From assembly GCA_034401135.1 (NCBI GenBank), contig JAWZSP010000001.1, positions 620,001-684,000 on the forward strand: a stretch of 64,000 nucleotides of DNA. The letters are read 5' to 3'. A program made the translations under genes and the position numbers. The stretch is from Volutella citrinella. Lineage: Eukaryota > Ascomycota > Sordariomycetes > Hypocreales > Nectriaceae. The first letter of the stretch is position 1, and the number at the start of each line of letters is the position of its first letter. Of the stretch, positions 1 through 10,766 are shown piece by piece. Under the pieces are notes generated by a model, which saw only the letters and a program-made list of their open reading frames with translations, was not told the DNA's origin and did no database searches.

Positions 1-3000
1 ATCCTTGTCGAGAACTCCAAGCATGAGCGGCAGCAGGCTGGCCAGGTAGATCTTGAACTCTCCCTCAAGCGACCGGGATATCGCCTCAACGACAGAGATG
101 ATAGTCGTCTGTAGCGAGGGCGACGTGTGCCAGTACTCTTGAAGAACTTCGACAATCTCCGGGAGGTAGTTTCGTATGTGCTGCCGCACGATGCTCACGA
201 GGGTGGCAAGCTGGTTGAAATATGACTCCAGTCTAGTGGAAGTCGAGGAGCGAATGACAAGGAGGAACGCCGGAACAATGCGATCGAGGAACGAGACACA
301 CTCCAGACCCAAGGTGCGGAAGATATTCATAATAGCCTCGATGACAGCAGCGTGGTGCTGCACCAAAGAAGGGTCCTTGAGGATCTGAAGAAGGGCGTTG
401 ATCACCACAGTCGGGAAGTACTCCTTGCTTGAAGGGGTCAGACCGGTCATCATGAGCGAGATGTCAGTCATTTGGTTGGATTCGACACGCCGCTGGACGT
501 CCGGCGTTTTCTCCTCGACTTGCTGTGATAATTGTTAGCAAAACGGGTCTTGCATAGTCTGGGCGAGACATACCTGGTACTTGTAGGGATCCAGTGCTCC
601 AAGGATACCCATCAGCTTGATCGTCTCCTGACGCAGAGGAACCCTCTGCTCTTCCGTTCGAATGATGCTCTGCAGAATCTCAAGGAGCTGTGGATACTCG
701 AGATAGGGGGTGATAACATATCCAGAGTTGCTGGCCAGTTGGCCAAGTGCATGCAGCGCGGCCTCTCGCTTCGTATTTGAGCTCTGGTCCTGCAGAGCAT
801 CGATGATGAGTGGCATCAATCGGTCCTTGTACGGCAGCATGTCTTCGCCACCAACGGTCGCAAGTTCACCAATTGCCTTAAGAATGGTGGCCGCAACCGA
901 TGGGCTCGGATCGTTCGCCTTAGGGAGGAGGACGGAGATCATTGGCTCAACGTACGGCTTGATCAATCCCTGGGCGTTCTGCACGAGAAGACTAAGGAGC
1001 TTCGCACTCTCCTCCTTGTTCCTTGAAACATCGGAGAACTCCAGCTCAGTGAGCATTTGGATGAGAGTCTTGCGCAATGATGGGATGACGTAGGCGGGGT
1101 TGTATCGTGCCAGGCGGCCAATAATGGAGATGGCGACCTCTCTGATGGGGAAGATTTCGTCGTTGAGCGCAAAGAAGAGGATGCGAATGTTTTCGGCCTT
1201 GGCGAGATGGCGATCGAAGCGCTCGTCGAGTGCTGCCAGCACAGTTCGCCTTATGTTCGGCTCTGGGTCTGACACTCCAACAGTGAGGAGCTTCTCGATG
1301 ACATCGCCAACGACTTGGAGAGCGTGGTAGCTGGTCTGGCTGACGATGGGATCCCGCACGTAAAGCTGGCAGCAGGTAAGGGCGGCAGCCTCCCGGATCT
1401 CCGGGTCCTCGTCCTCCACGTACTTGATGGCCACATCGCGGACAAATTCGTTCAAGACGTGGCCCGTGAAATCGAAGCTGCCCAGGGTGTTGAGAGCAAG
1501 CTTCACCTCAGCTCGGCGGTTTTCGTATGCTCCAAGGTCCTTAGCATCCTTGGCAATAATAGGAACAGAGTTAAGGGTATTCGGCTGCGGCGCACCGAGC
1601 GGCTTGAAGGGCTCGCCACAAAGCACCATGCTCAGCATGTCGAGGAGCCGCTCTTGGATAGTGGGCTTCACTGGAGGAATGTAGAAGGCCATGTCCACCA
1701 AGGCCTGGGTCAGCTTGGGAGTCAGGTCGCAAGCAAAGATGGGGTCCAGCAAGGCCTCCATATACTTGCTAAGTGTCTGGCCTACTGCCACCGCCAGCCG
1801 ACTGATGCAGTCAAAGACTGGGTCGACCGAGCCCCTCTTCCGTGACTGGATGCTGAGGCCTTCTCTCACATAGATAAGAACGCCATCAAGATAAGGGGCA
1901 ATAGCACTTTTGACGGAGTTGGCAATGTTTCCGATGGCCAAGAAGGCGTCGTTACGCTCCTTGTCTTTCTTCAGCATGCCGGACAGGTAGACCATGAACT
2001 TGTGCAGCCAGTCATGAGCGAAATCTGCAGGCGAATAGCTTGCTAGATCAGGGATGAGGAGCACCACGGTCTTCCTGATGGTCTGATCACGGTGGTCCTT
2101 GTGCTTGAAGACAATGTCGCAGGCTTCCTGGTAATGATCCTGCATGAACATGGCGCCCTGTTCGAGGAGCTCCTTGAGAACCAAGAGGGAGCCGTGGATG
2201 GATTCGATAGTGTTGACCCTGAGCCCTTGCTTCGCTTCGATGTAAATCTTACCCATCCAGAGCTGTCGCATCTCCTGGTCTCGTTCTCGAATGATGCGGA
2301 AACAGGCGCTAACTGTTTCGGCGGATGTGGCACGAATGAGCTGCCTCGTGTCCCGGAGGCCTACCCAGATCCAGTCGAAGATGGTAGGGATATACTGGTA
2401 CATGAGCGTCGGGGCGTTGCGGGCGAGTTCGCGTAGGACGAGGACGGCGCTGTATCTGCGCTCCTCGACGCGGTCGTTCTGGAGCCATTCGAGAGCAGTG
2501 TTTACCTCTGAATCCACCAGCTCGGATATCAAAGAGCCTCCGGGGCGGCAGAGCTTTCCGAGGGCAATTGCGGCGGGTTGCATAGGGTTGATATCCTTTC
2601 CTCGTAGGATCGTGCCGAGGCGCTGTGCGAAACGGGCGTATTTGGTGGATACGTCGGGGCCATCGAAGTCGATGAGAGCATCCAAGGCGTAGATGCCACC
2701 GAGACGTTCTGAGGAGTCATTGCCATGGGTCATAATAAGCTGAGTGATTTTGTTGTTGACGGAATTGTAGAAGGAGTGGAATTGCTCGGGGCTCAAGTCT
2801 ACATTTCTTGGTCAGCGTACATGGCGACGATTGTGTCGGTGCATTGGGTTCTCGTACCTCGGTAGCAGACCTGTACGAGCTCGCGGAGCTGAATTGCGGC
2901 ACGTTTGCGTACTTCATCGCTTGTCCTGGCAGGGGATGGGGTCAGTCACATAGAAGGCTGAAGTCGAGGTGAGGATGGTCATACCGTGACCGCAGCCCGC

Positions 3001-3049
3001 GGCTGATGATTTCAAGCCGCTCCAAGGCGACCTGCTGTTGTTGCGCCAT
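1..3049 (-). CDS. tor1: TOR serine/threonine kinase, N-terminal HEAT region (partial, runs off left edge)
   Basis: Target of rapamycin, the PI3K-related kinase that scaffolds TORC1/TORC2 and couples nutrients to growth. Only the N-terminal part (about 960 residues) is here, so the FAT, FRB and kinase domains lie left of the window. Inferred exons on the minus strand: 2985-3049, 2858-2925, 574-2798 and 1-522 (open). The spliced start reads MAQQQQVALERLEII and joins in frame to the run containing SPEQFHSFYNSVNN. The visible protein is an alpha-helical HEAT-repeat array, including RREAALHALGQLASNSGYV near the third intron, which resembles fungal TOR N-termini. Start chosen at 3049 as the first in-frame ATG, with splice phases that fit. 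It is divergent from the Rtf2 gene. The call rests on recognising the TOR HEAT sequence and order, since no catalytic residues are visible. Confidence 0.88.
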
Positions 3050-3834
3050 CCTCCCCTAGCGGCACTTGAGGCCGATGGTTCAACAAGGCATGTACCAGCG
3101 GTCGAGTAGCCGAGCGAGGGGCTTCGGGGCGATGGTGCGCTGCGAGAGTGCAGCTCGAGTCGGGCAAGCTCTGGCGAGGCTGTCGGGTCGCGTAGTGTGG
3201 AGGTGGTGGGAGGGGCGGCAGAAAGAAGGCGGCACGACTGTGGCTTTATGTCGTGGAGGTCTCTGGGGTGAGGGGAGAGGTCAGAGCCGTGCTGGGCCGG
3301 TCATCGACGCTGCAATCGGCAGCTACAGGCGCATGGCAGCTCGTCGATGGTGGCTCGAAAGTCAGGTGGAGGTCGAATCAATGAGGGTGAGGATTAGGAA
3401 CCTGGGCCTGGGCAGGCTGGCTGGCCTGGCAGCTGGAGACGCGGGCACTGGCGCGCAATGACCACTTTACCCCCGGGGTACCCCCACAGTGCAAACTACG
3501 CCATGTGGTCCAGATGTAGAGTTGGCTCCCCACATGTCTCAGACGCGCGCACTGTACAGACACATCCTCAGGTACCACCCTTATCGATAGCGCAAGTGCT
3601 TCGGGAGCTTGTGCTTTTAGGAATCCATCCACTGGCTGGTGCATTTGACGGTCATGGCTAATGCGTGAGAGTTTCTTAGGAATCCGCCACTCTCTTCCTG
3701 CTTCTCCGTCTCCTTCCACAACCAGTCGCCTGATCAAGTCACCGCTCTCCCAACCCCCCTCTGCGCTGTCGCACAACCTACATTCGCTCCTTTTCAGCCC
3801 ACTTTGTACCCCATACCCCAGTCATCTGCCGACC
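3050..3834. other. Divergent intergenic region tor1 / rtf2
   Basis: 785 bp between two divergent starts. Open frames here have no recognisable domains. It probably holds both promoters, with a pyrimidine-rich leader (about 3690-3830) before the Rtf2 start. No clear TATA element was seen. Confidence 0.5.
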
Positions 3835-4629
3835 ATGGGAAACGACGGTGGATCCATTCCGAAGCGCAACGAACTGGTCAAAAATGCGGCACGCGCAAAG
3901 ACTATTTCCGAATTGAAGGCCACGGCACTCGAGTCCCTCGGCCACGCATGGGCCCACTGCGCACTGAGCGGCGAGCCGCTTGACATCGACGCCCTCGTAT
4001 CGGACTGGCGCGGGCGCCTCTACAACTACGAAGCCGTCCTCAAGGGTCTGATGCCCTCGGACGAACCGGCCGATGTGACACCCGCCAGCCTCGGCATTCG
4101 ATCGTTGCGCGACGTGGCCAAGCTCAAGGTCTCCAAGAGCGGTGACCGCTTGGTGTGCCCAATCTCGATGAAGGAGCTGGGCCCCGCCGTCAAGTCTGTC
4201 TACCTGGTGCCCTGCGGCCATGTCTTCGCCGAGGCGGCCATGAAGGAGATCCAGGAGAAGACGTGCCCGGAGTGCGCCGAGGAATTCAGCCCCGAAAACG
4301 TTGTCACAGTGCTCGCCGCGACCCCCGAAGACGTGAGCAAGGCGGAGAAGCGCATGGAGGGGCTCAAGGCGCAGGGCCTAACGCATACGCTCAAGAAGGA
4401 CAAGTCGGAGAAGAAGGACAGGAAGAAGAAGCGCAAGGGCGACGATGTGAAGAACGAGGAGGAGGAAATAAAGTCGAACGGCAAGCCCGCTGCCAAGAAG
4501 TCCGGGGACTCGCGCATTAGCGGCATCAACAACTCGTTTGCCTCCACGATAACGGCTAGGGTCCTAGCGGAGCAGGACGAGAGGAACAAGAGGAGGAAGA
4601 TGATGACGGAGGCGGCAGCGAGGGCTTGA
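3835..4629 (+). CDS. rtf2: Rtf2-family replication termination factor
   Basis: 264-residue, intronless protein of the Rtf2 family, which acts at stalled replication forks (S. pombe Rtf2 at RTS1) and in nuclear ubiquitin-linked turnover. It begins MGNDGGSIPKRNELVK, the family signature, so the ATG at 3835 was chosen over in-frame upstream codons. A modified RING/U-box core follows at about residues 100-165: a first zinc half-site (CALSGEPL), then VCPISMKEL, PCGHVF and CPECAEEF. The C-terminal third is very basic (KKDKSEKKDRKKKRKG), suiting nuclear localisation, with a final coiled basic segment. Identification is by family resemblance. The ubiquitin-ligase role is inferred from the RING-like fold, because Rtf2 RINGs are often degenerate. 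Confidence 0.9.
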   Translation: MGNDGGSIPKRNELVKNAARAKTISELKATALESLGHAWAHCALSGEPLDIDALVSDWRGRLYNYEAVLKGLMPSDEPADVTPASLGIRSLRDVAKLKVSKSGDRLVCPISMKELGPAVKSVYLVPCGHVFAEAAMKEIQEKTCPECAEEFSPENVVTVLAATPEDVSKAEKRMEGLKAQGLTHTLKKDKSEKKDRKKKRKGDDVKNEEEEIKSNGKPAAKKSGDSRISGINNSFASTITARVLAEQDERNKRRKMMTEAAARA

Positions 4630-4827
4630 TGTCGCATTAGGTTACCTGTATTAATAGCTACTAGTTGGTAAGCAGTTTATGATACCCCGTAATGAACCTG
4701 GGCATGACTTATGGCTTTTGCATGTTAGTGCCGAGACTGCGCTTCAATGTAAGACGGCTAATGGTTGATGCAAAACTTGGGTATATTCGCTTCGTTAAAG
4801 ATATTCAGCAGATAAAATAGGTATCCA

Positions 4828-5859
4828 TTACCACATCCCCCAGCCCCAGTTGTCAAGTTGGGGCGTACGCAGGCGGACCTGAAGCATTTGGTTGCCCGCT
4901 GCGCCCCTCCCAAATTGCAATTTGAAGTCCTTTTCGACAATGTCCGGTATCTCGATTTGCGGCTCCCATTCCTGGGTATTATCGTAACTCATGCCATCCA
5001 TGTCGTTGAAGAAGCTTTGCGGGTCCCAATCGTCTGGGTCTTCGTCTCCATCGCCTGTGGCCTCTTCAGCATTCGTCTGCGATGCCATGCCCTCCTCGTC
5101 AGACGAAAGAGTAGGAACCCGATCCTCTGCACGGCGTGCTGTCACCACACCCCGGAACATGGGATCGTACTGCGGCATCCAGCGCGAAATGTCCCAGTCC
5201 AAAGAATCCACCCACCAAGCAACGCCATCGCCCTCTCGGACGACGCGCACATCATCGCCATCGAACCACTCCAAGCCATGCCACTCCTCGCCATACCCCA
5301 TGCGCTTCAGGTCATTCACAAGCCGGTTCGTCTCGTGCATGCCGACGTCCTCCAGCGGGTCCAGGAAGCATTCCGAACAGATCGCCCTGCCGGCCGAGGT
5401 CCTCCCCCAGCGACGGAATTCGTTATGGCACTTGGAGCACGACCCCGTCTCCCGCCAGTCCACCTTGATCTTCCTCCTCTTCTGGCTCAGCCGCGTGCGG
5501 TTCCAGCTGGGCGGAAACCCGGAGTACCAACCGGGTCCCCTGTCGATACTGGTTTTATACTGGCAGTCAATGCAGGCGCGCCAACATGCGGTCGCGATCT
5601 TGGACCTGTCGCTGAAGTGCCTGGCCGAGCGCATCCGCGCACAGAAGGCGCAGGTCAGCCGACGGCGCTTACGAGCCCAGGCGCAATCGTCAATAGCGGC
5701 CAGGTCGGTGTAGTCGGATGCGTGGGCCGGGATGAGGGAGGCGAACCACCGGCAGGTAGATCGCAGGAAGGCCGTGTCTGGGAATTCGAGGTTCCCGATG
5801 ACGGCCAACTGCAGCTCCAAGGGGAGGCCTGAGATATGGAGGCGCGAGGGAGACATCAT
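4828..5859 (-). CDS. F-box protein with Cys-rich zinc-ribbon-like segment
   Basis: 343-residue, intronless protein. Residues about 5-45 (LHISGLPLELQLAVIGNLEF, then an RSTCRWF stretch) match an F-box, which would bind Skp1 in an SCF ubiquitin ligase. Cys pairs follow (CAFC; ACWRACIDC; CSKCHNEF; ICSEC), typical of a fungal F-box subfamily and probably metal-binding. The C-terminal half is acidic and rich in Trp, with no known substrate-binding repeat, so the target is unknown. The paired ATGs at 5859 and 5856 are the likely start; longer frames upstream begin with TTG. It is convergent with rtf2, with 198 bp between the stops. Confidence 0.75.
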   Translation of the reverse strand: MMSPSRLHISGLPLELQLAVIGNLEFPDTAFLRSTCRWFASLIPAHASDYTDLAAIDDCAWARKRRRLTCAFCARMRSARHFSDRSKIATACWRACIDCQYKTSIDRGPGWYSGFPPSWNRTRLSQKRRKIKVDWRETGSCSKCHNEFRRWGRTSAGRAICSECFLDPLEDVGMHETNRLVNDLKRMGYGEEWHGLEWFDGDDVRVVREGDGVAWWVDSLDWDISRWMPQYDPMFRGVVTARRAEDRVPTLSSDEEGMASQTNAEEATGDGDEDPDDWDPQSFFNDMDGMSYDNTQEWEPQIEIPDIVEKDFKLQFGRGAAGNQMLQVRLRTPQLDNWGWGMW

Positions 5860-6767
5860 CGGGAAGTGAGGAGAAGGATCAGGGCAGAGGATGAGAGCTG
5901 GCCTCAGCAATGCTGGCCGCCTGGACAATGAGGCGTCCCATTGTCGGTATTTGTAATGCTGTCGGCGCGGCAGTCACGTCTCATTTGCACATTAAGCATT
6001 GAGGCTATAATTACTATGGCCACTCGGCGGGGCTACCATGTTCGACATGTCGAAGACAAACCGACCAATCCCGGGGTTTGAGGTGCCCCTAGTCAGCTTA
6101 CAGTGACTCAGTCGGCATAAAATGTGGGCTGTGGCAGTCGGCGAACTATTTCGGTCGCTCGGACACGACACAGCCCCAGCCGGCAATCGATGTTGACTTC
6201 CGCCGTCACCCATGACTGCCCGGGCTGTGGTCTATTCGAGGCTCTCGTATAATAGGTTCAAGGGATGGTGTGGCTGGCGTTGTCGTCCTCGCGGGGTCTA
6301 GGCTTAGCCCAGGCTGTACCGGTGGCATGTACGGGGCAATGCTCGATCCTAAGCCCAGGACGTTTTTTTATTGAGTTGTAATGCGCAATAAGAAGTACTG
6401 GACGCGGTATGAAAGGCCGTGACTTTAGCTAGTTAGTGTGAGCCTAATCCTTGTCGTTGGAAGGGGGCTTCGTGGTGGTGTTCTGTAGTTGCATCCGCTG
6501 CTTCTTTTACATCAACTCAAATGGCAAAGGATTCACCACATGTCGTAAACATAGCGTAGCACAACAAGAAATGTTCCAATTTCAATTACCATCTTCATGA
6601 GGATCAGATAACCTTTTTTCACCATAAAGTGCAAGGATTGCTTGTCGCGAAAAGAATAAAAAAAGTCTATGATTGCTCTAGGGTATCTCGCTATTCTGCC
6701 ATCACTCATTTGCTTCATATCTTTATGTACGACTGCCTGTATCAGCCTGCATCGTCTACGCCCTAGC
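5860..6767. other. Intergenic region, no gene seen
   Basis: About 900 bp upstream of the F-box gene and downstream of the Zn2Cys6 gene. It becomes AT-rich near 6500-6700. Short frames lack domain features. A GTGAG donor-like site overlaps the regulator's stop, so a further 3' exon of that gene cannot be excluded. Confidence 0.45.
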
Positions 6768-8751
6768 TCACCTGGGCATACGCAGCCTTTCATTCGTAAT
6801 CTTCCATTCAGTCGAGCCCGCCGGGGGAATTTGGAAGTGCGTCAACCAAAGACCCCTCTTGCCGTCCTTTTCTCGATAGATGAGCGTGTTCTTGACGCGA
6901 TGTTCTTCTGGGATGCCAAACGGGGCATCCACCACCGCCCGTCTCGGGTCGATCGTCTCGATCGCGATCATGTCTATGGGCGTCATTGAATCCCCCTCGA
7001 CTGACAAGATTGATGCTGGCGACCCTTCCCTGTCGCCGCTAAAGTCAACGTCGGCGTCGACAACTAATGTGTCGGGGAGGATGTCTTTGAAGCTGGGCGG
7101 CGAGGGGGGGCGAAGGGTGGGGAACTGGGTAACCGGGATTTTGGACTCGCCATCGGCCGGCGCCCGGGATCTGAGGGGGAGAAAGGAAGTCGTTGGCCTA
7201 GTGCCCCAAAAGTCGTCCGACCCCAGCCCGAGATCCGGAGTGCCGTGGACGGAAGTAGACGCCTGGAGGTGCTGCTCCTCGAGCTGTATGACGCGGGCGG
7301 CGACGGCGTGGTTTTCGCGAGCGTCCCAAAAGTTCTCCTTGCGACCAATCATCTGGTCCCGGGTGAGAAGTTTCAGGGCCGCCCGCCTCAACAGTGGATG
7401 TCGGCACCTGCAGGCGGTCCAGTAGAGTGGCGCCACCAGCTCGGTCTCGAAGGCGAAAGGATCCCTCTGGGCGTTGAGGGTGTCGATGATGGATGATGCG
7501 TGGGAGATGACGGCGGCGAAGCTCTGCACGTGGTCGTCAAAGGCGATCTCTGTCATGGTGAGGGAGGTGGAAACCCAGATGGTGCAGCAGTGATAGTACA
7601 CCCGAAGAAGGTTAAACGAGTTGGTGAGAGTCGCGGACTGGGGCGTCATGGATGTGAGTATGGTGAAGGCTGCGTGCCACCGATTGACCTGTGTAAATAG
7701 GGCCGCCTGATCGTCGCGGAGGCCTTGCATGATGGCAGGATCGACGTCGGGTCTGTAGAGGACAGCGCGGGTTCGGGCGATGAACTCGAGCGCCTCGTTC
7801 ATAATGTGGAAAAGACCTGCCCTGGCCTCGTCAATTGTCCCAAAGACTGCAGGCACAACGGTCCAGCTCCGCAGGTGATCTGGTATCCTCTCGGGGTTGA
7901 AGCCGAAGAGCCAAGAAACGAGTCCTAGGCGAGCAAAGATGGGCACTAGGGACTGCTTGATGATCTGCAGCGAGGGCGAGTGGCCGTCAGGTAGGCCGGA
8001 TAGGATCTTCCTGCCCTGCAGAATATGGACCTGGGCGGCCTTTTCTCTCCCGGCCAGGGCCTCGAGGCAGACGAAGAGGACGCACACGAGCAGGGGCACG
8101 ACGGAGAGCTCGGTTGGCTGTTTCCAACCCCGCAGCGAAGTGATGGCATTGCCGTACTCGCGAAACGCAAACGTCTTGTCCATCTCGACGCCTCGGAGCG
8201 ACTTGGACTCGAAGCACTCGTGGAGCCGGCTGATGGCCATGATGGCGTGTCGCACCGCAGGCTCCTCGGTCGACATCTTGAGCACCAAGTTACCCCAGAA
8301 CCCCGCATCGATGGCGCCCGACAGGACCTTGGCGGTGTGGTTGCGGTAGTAGTCAAAGGCCCGCATCTCCTCGGGGGTCTCGAGGCCCGGGATGGTGGCT
8401 ACCGAGAAGGCTTCGGGCGAGGCACGCGGGCTCTGGCGATATCCATCGCACTTGCGGCCCGTCTTTGTGCATCTGGCGCAGAACGGCTTGCCCTCGTCGC
8501 ACTTGACCTTTCGGATCCTGGCGGCGCGTCAGTGTCGGGGTTTCAATTGGCATTGGCATTGGCAATGGCTCTAGCGAGATGAAGAAAGGCATAGAGGACA
8601 TAGCGTTGCCCTCGTGGCGTCTGGGCTGTACTGACTTGCAGGTGATGCATCCCGTCCGGACCTTCTTGCTGCCCTTGCGGCCAGACGCGGGCGGTGACGG
8701 GGCCGGGCTCGAGAGACTGTCGTAATTGGAGGGGAGCATGAAGGATGACAT
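6768..8751 (-). CDS. Zn(II)2Cys6 fungal-type transcription factor
   Basis: Two-exon gene (8636-8751 and 6768-8517), about 621 residues. The intron splits the zinc cluster. Joining the exons gives CITCKIRKVKCDEG followed by PFCARCTKTGRKCDGY, the six-cysteine Gal4-type binuclear cluster at about residues 34-64. A basic linker follows (KGSKKVR lies before the cluster). The remainder is a helical 'fungal-specific TF' middle region with YYRNHTAKVLSGAIDAGFWG and HAIMAISRLHE, typical of the Fungal_trans_2 class. The start at 8751 (MSSFMLPSN) was chosen as the first ATG; 8739 is an alternative. Target genes are unknown. The nearest divergent gene is the beta-lactamase-like hydrolase 2 kb away, and regulation of it would be speculation. 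Confidence 0.85.
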
Positions 8752-10766
8752 GATAGGCTGGATCGGACGCGGCACGCAGGGCTAGAGGCGGGCTGCTGGC
8801 GGCTTGACTTGGCGGGTGGGTGAGCGATAAAAGGCGGCTGTCTGGGAGTCCGAGATGAGAGAGGCCTTGATCCGAGCGGTGCAATCAGAGGGGAAGTGGG
8901 ATGGCGCGTGTGCTGCTAATAAGCTGGGAGGATCGTTGGGGGGTCGCACTGCTAGCAAGCTTGGCCTGCAAGGACAGCTCGCTGGGTGAAAACCGGATCT
9001 TCGCTTCCCATGCCTTGCTGGCTGCGACAGGGCCCGGTATTATTTATTCTTCCTGCGGTGCAAACGAATGGAACGCAAAGAGCAACTAGCCCAGGGGAGG
9101 GACCTGACGTCAAACTGCTCCGCCCCCCATCTGGCGTGTGCGCTGTGGTGTGGTGCTGGAGGTTACGTTGTGTTGCAACCAGAGCCACAGCACTGGGCTG
9201 AGCAGCCGGAGCTCCGATTAGCCCCTGTGGCGTGGGCTCTAATTCGGTGCTTGTGAGGGGTATGGAACCTAGAAGGAACCTGGAAGCGTCAAACGGTCGC
9301 TAGTGCCGGCGGTTCCAGGCACAAGGCTGACTGACTCTTCGCGAAACAGTAACAGATAGTTGAGGCGATCTTATTCCCTGCTTTCTGCATTGTAGTGCGC
9401 CCAACTTGGAACCCATCCAGATGGAATGACTCTTTAACGGATATTAACTGGGTTTGCAATATGTCAGCCGAAGCATATGGTGTAAAGCCGGATGTTCCGC
9501 TCGTCCCCCCCGCCGTGATCCTAGTGTTGCTGAATAGGATGGACACAGGGATTGTATACTCTGACGGCAAGGCTCTATGGACGTAATTAATACTTGACTT
9601 TATAGGAATTATGCATGATCTGCTACATTGCCGCTTACACCCAATTACGCACAGAGCCTTTACATGTGCCCTATAAGGCTGGGCGGGCTCCGGGGCTGCA
9701 GATGGACGCGTCTCGGCAGAGGAGCCGGAATTACAGGGAACGGGCAGCTGGGCACAAACAAGCATCTGTTGGTGGTGGTGCATATAAATGGAGCCCGGAA
9801 TGAGACGAACTGGAAGGCTCAGGGAAGGAGAGTATTCAATTTTCTTCGTCAGAATGGAGACATCAAACAGGAACGGAGCGAGGGGCATCGGACATCAGAC
9901 TGAGAGATGGCATGAGGCCTACGACCAATTAGCAACTAACAAATGGGACATAAATTGGCCTATTTCCGTTTCAAAGTCAAATGAGGGAACTCATTTGAGC
10001 ATAATTGCATACATAGTAGCCTATAGAAGAGCTGAGCCACAGTCAAGGGATCAGTCCGATCCATCTCAGAGCGACTGCCGCGCGGGTGTCGCTGCGCCAG
10101 TTTCATGGAGCACAGCCCACCTCACATAGTCGGGGGACACATCTGTCAGCGGTAGTAAGCATAACCCGCCCCTACAACACGGCACCCCGCTTCGCTACAA
10201 TTGGCCGGCTCGGTCTCCTCATCCGATCCCCACCTCGCACTCCTCCAAGCTACTCCACTCTATAACTGCGAAGCCGTCGCACTGCCGATCCCTGGTGCTG
10301 CGCCAACATGTCTCGACGCCCTTGGCCGTCCTCGCACTTGCGGTCCGAGATGAAGCTGACGGTTCCCTTCAAAGGGCGGGCGCATCTTTTTGTGGCTGTC
10401 GCAAACGTTGAATAGCGGGGATCGCTGGTGGCGGACCCCCTCCATTGGCCAATTGGCTGATCTCGTGGAGAAGATTGAAGTGCGAGGCTTGGTGTCGCAA
10501 GACGCAGAGTGCGAGCTGGCGTTGTGGGGCAGTGCCAAATTGGCGGAATCTTGGATGTTGACGTCGTCGTCGTGGGAAGGAACAGTAAACATGGATAGAC
10601 GCTGATATATATATATAGACGGTGTTGTCGATTTCCATCATGGCCAATTCAGCCTCAGCACCAAGTCAACAACCGCCTAGCCTCCCCTTGACCTCTTCCC
10701 TTAATTGTTTCCCGATACCCTCTTGATTTCTTTGCATATAGACATTTCTACAGCATTTACACTAAA
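8752..10766. other. 2-kb divergent intergenic region
   Basis: Lies between the Zn2Cys6 regulator and the beta-lactamase-like gene. The longest open frame (minus strand, about 9289-9888) has no domain or coding-like composition and was left out. An AT dinucleotide run at 10605-10617 could be the downstream gene's TATA element. Confidence 0.5.
10605..10617 (+). promoter_or_regulatory. TATA-like AT dinucleotide run
   Basis: Thirteen alternating A/T bases end 149 bp before the ATG of the beta-lactamase-like gene. A CT-rich leader and an A-rich context before the ATG follow, so it is plausible core promoter DNA. Simple-repeat origin is the alternative. Confidence 0.35.

Noticed and set aside
9289..9888. 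199-residue open frame on the minus strand
   Set aside because: No domain, Cys/His/Pro-rich and low coding character; an intergenic frame.
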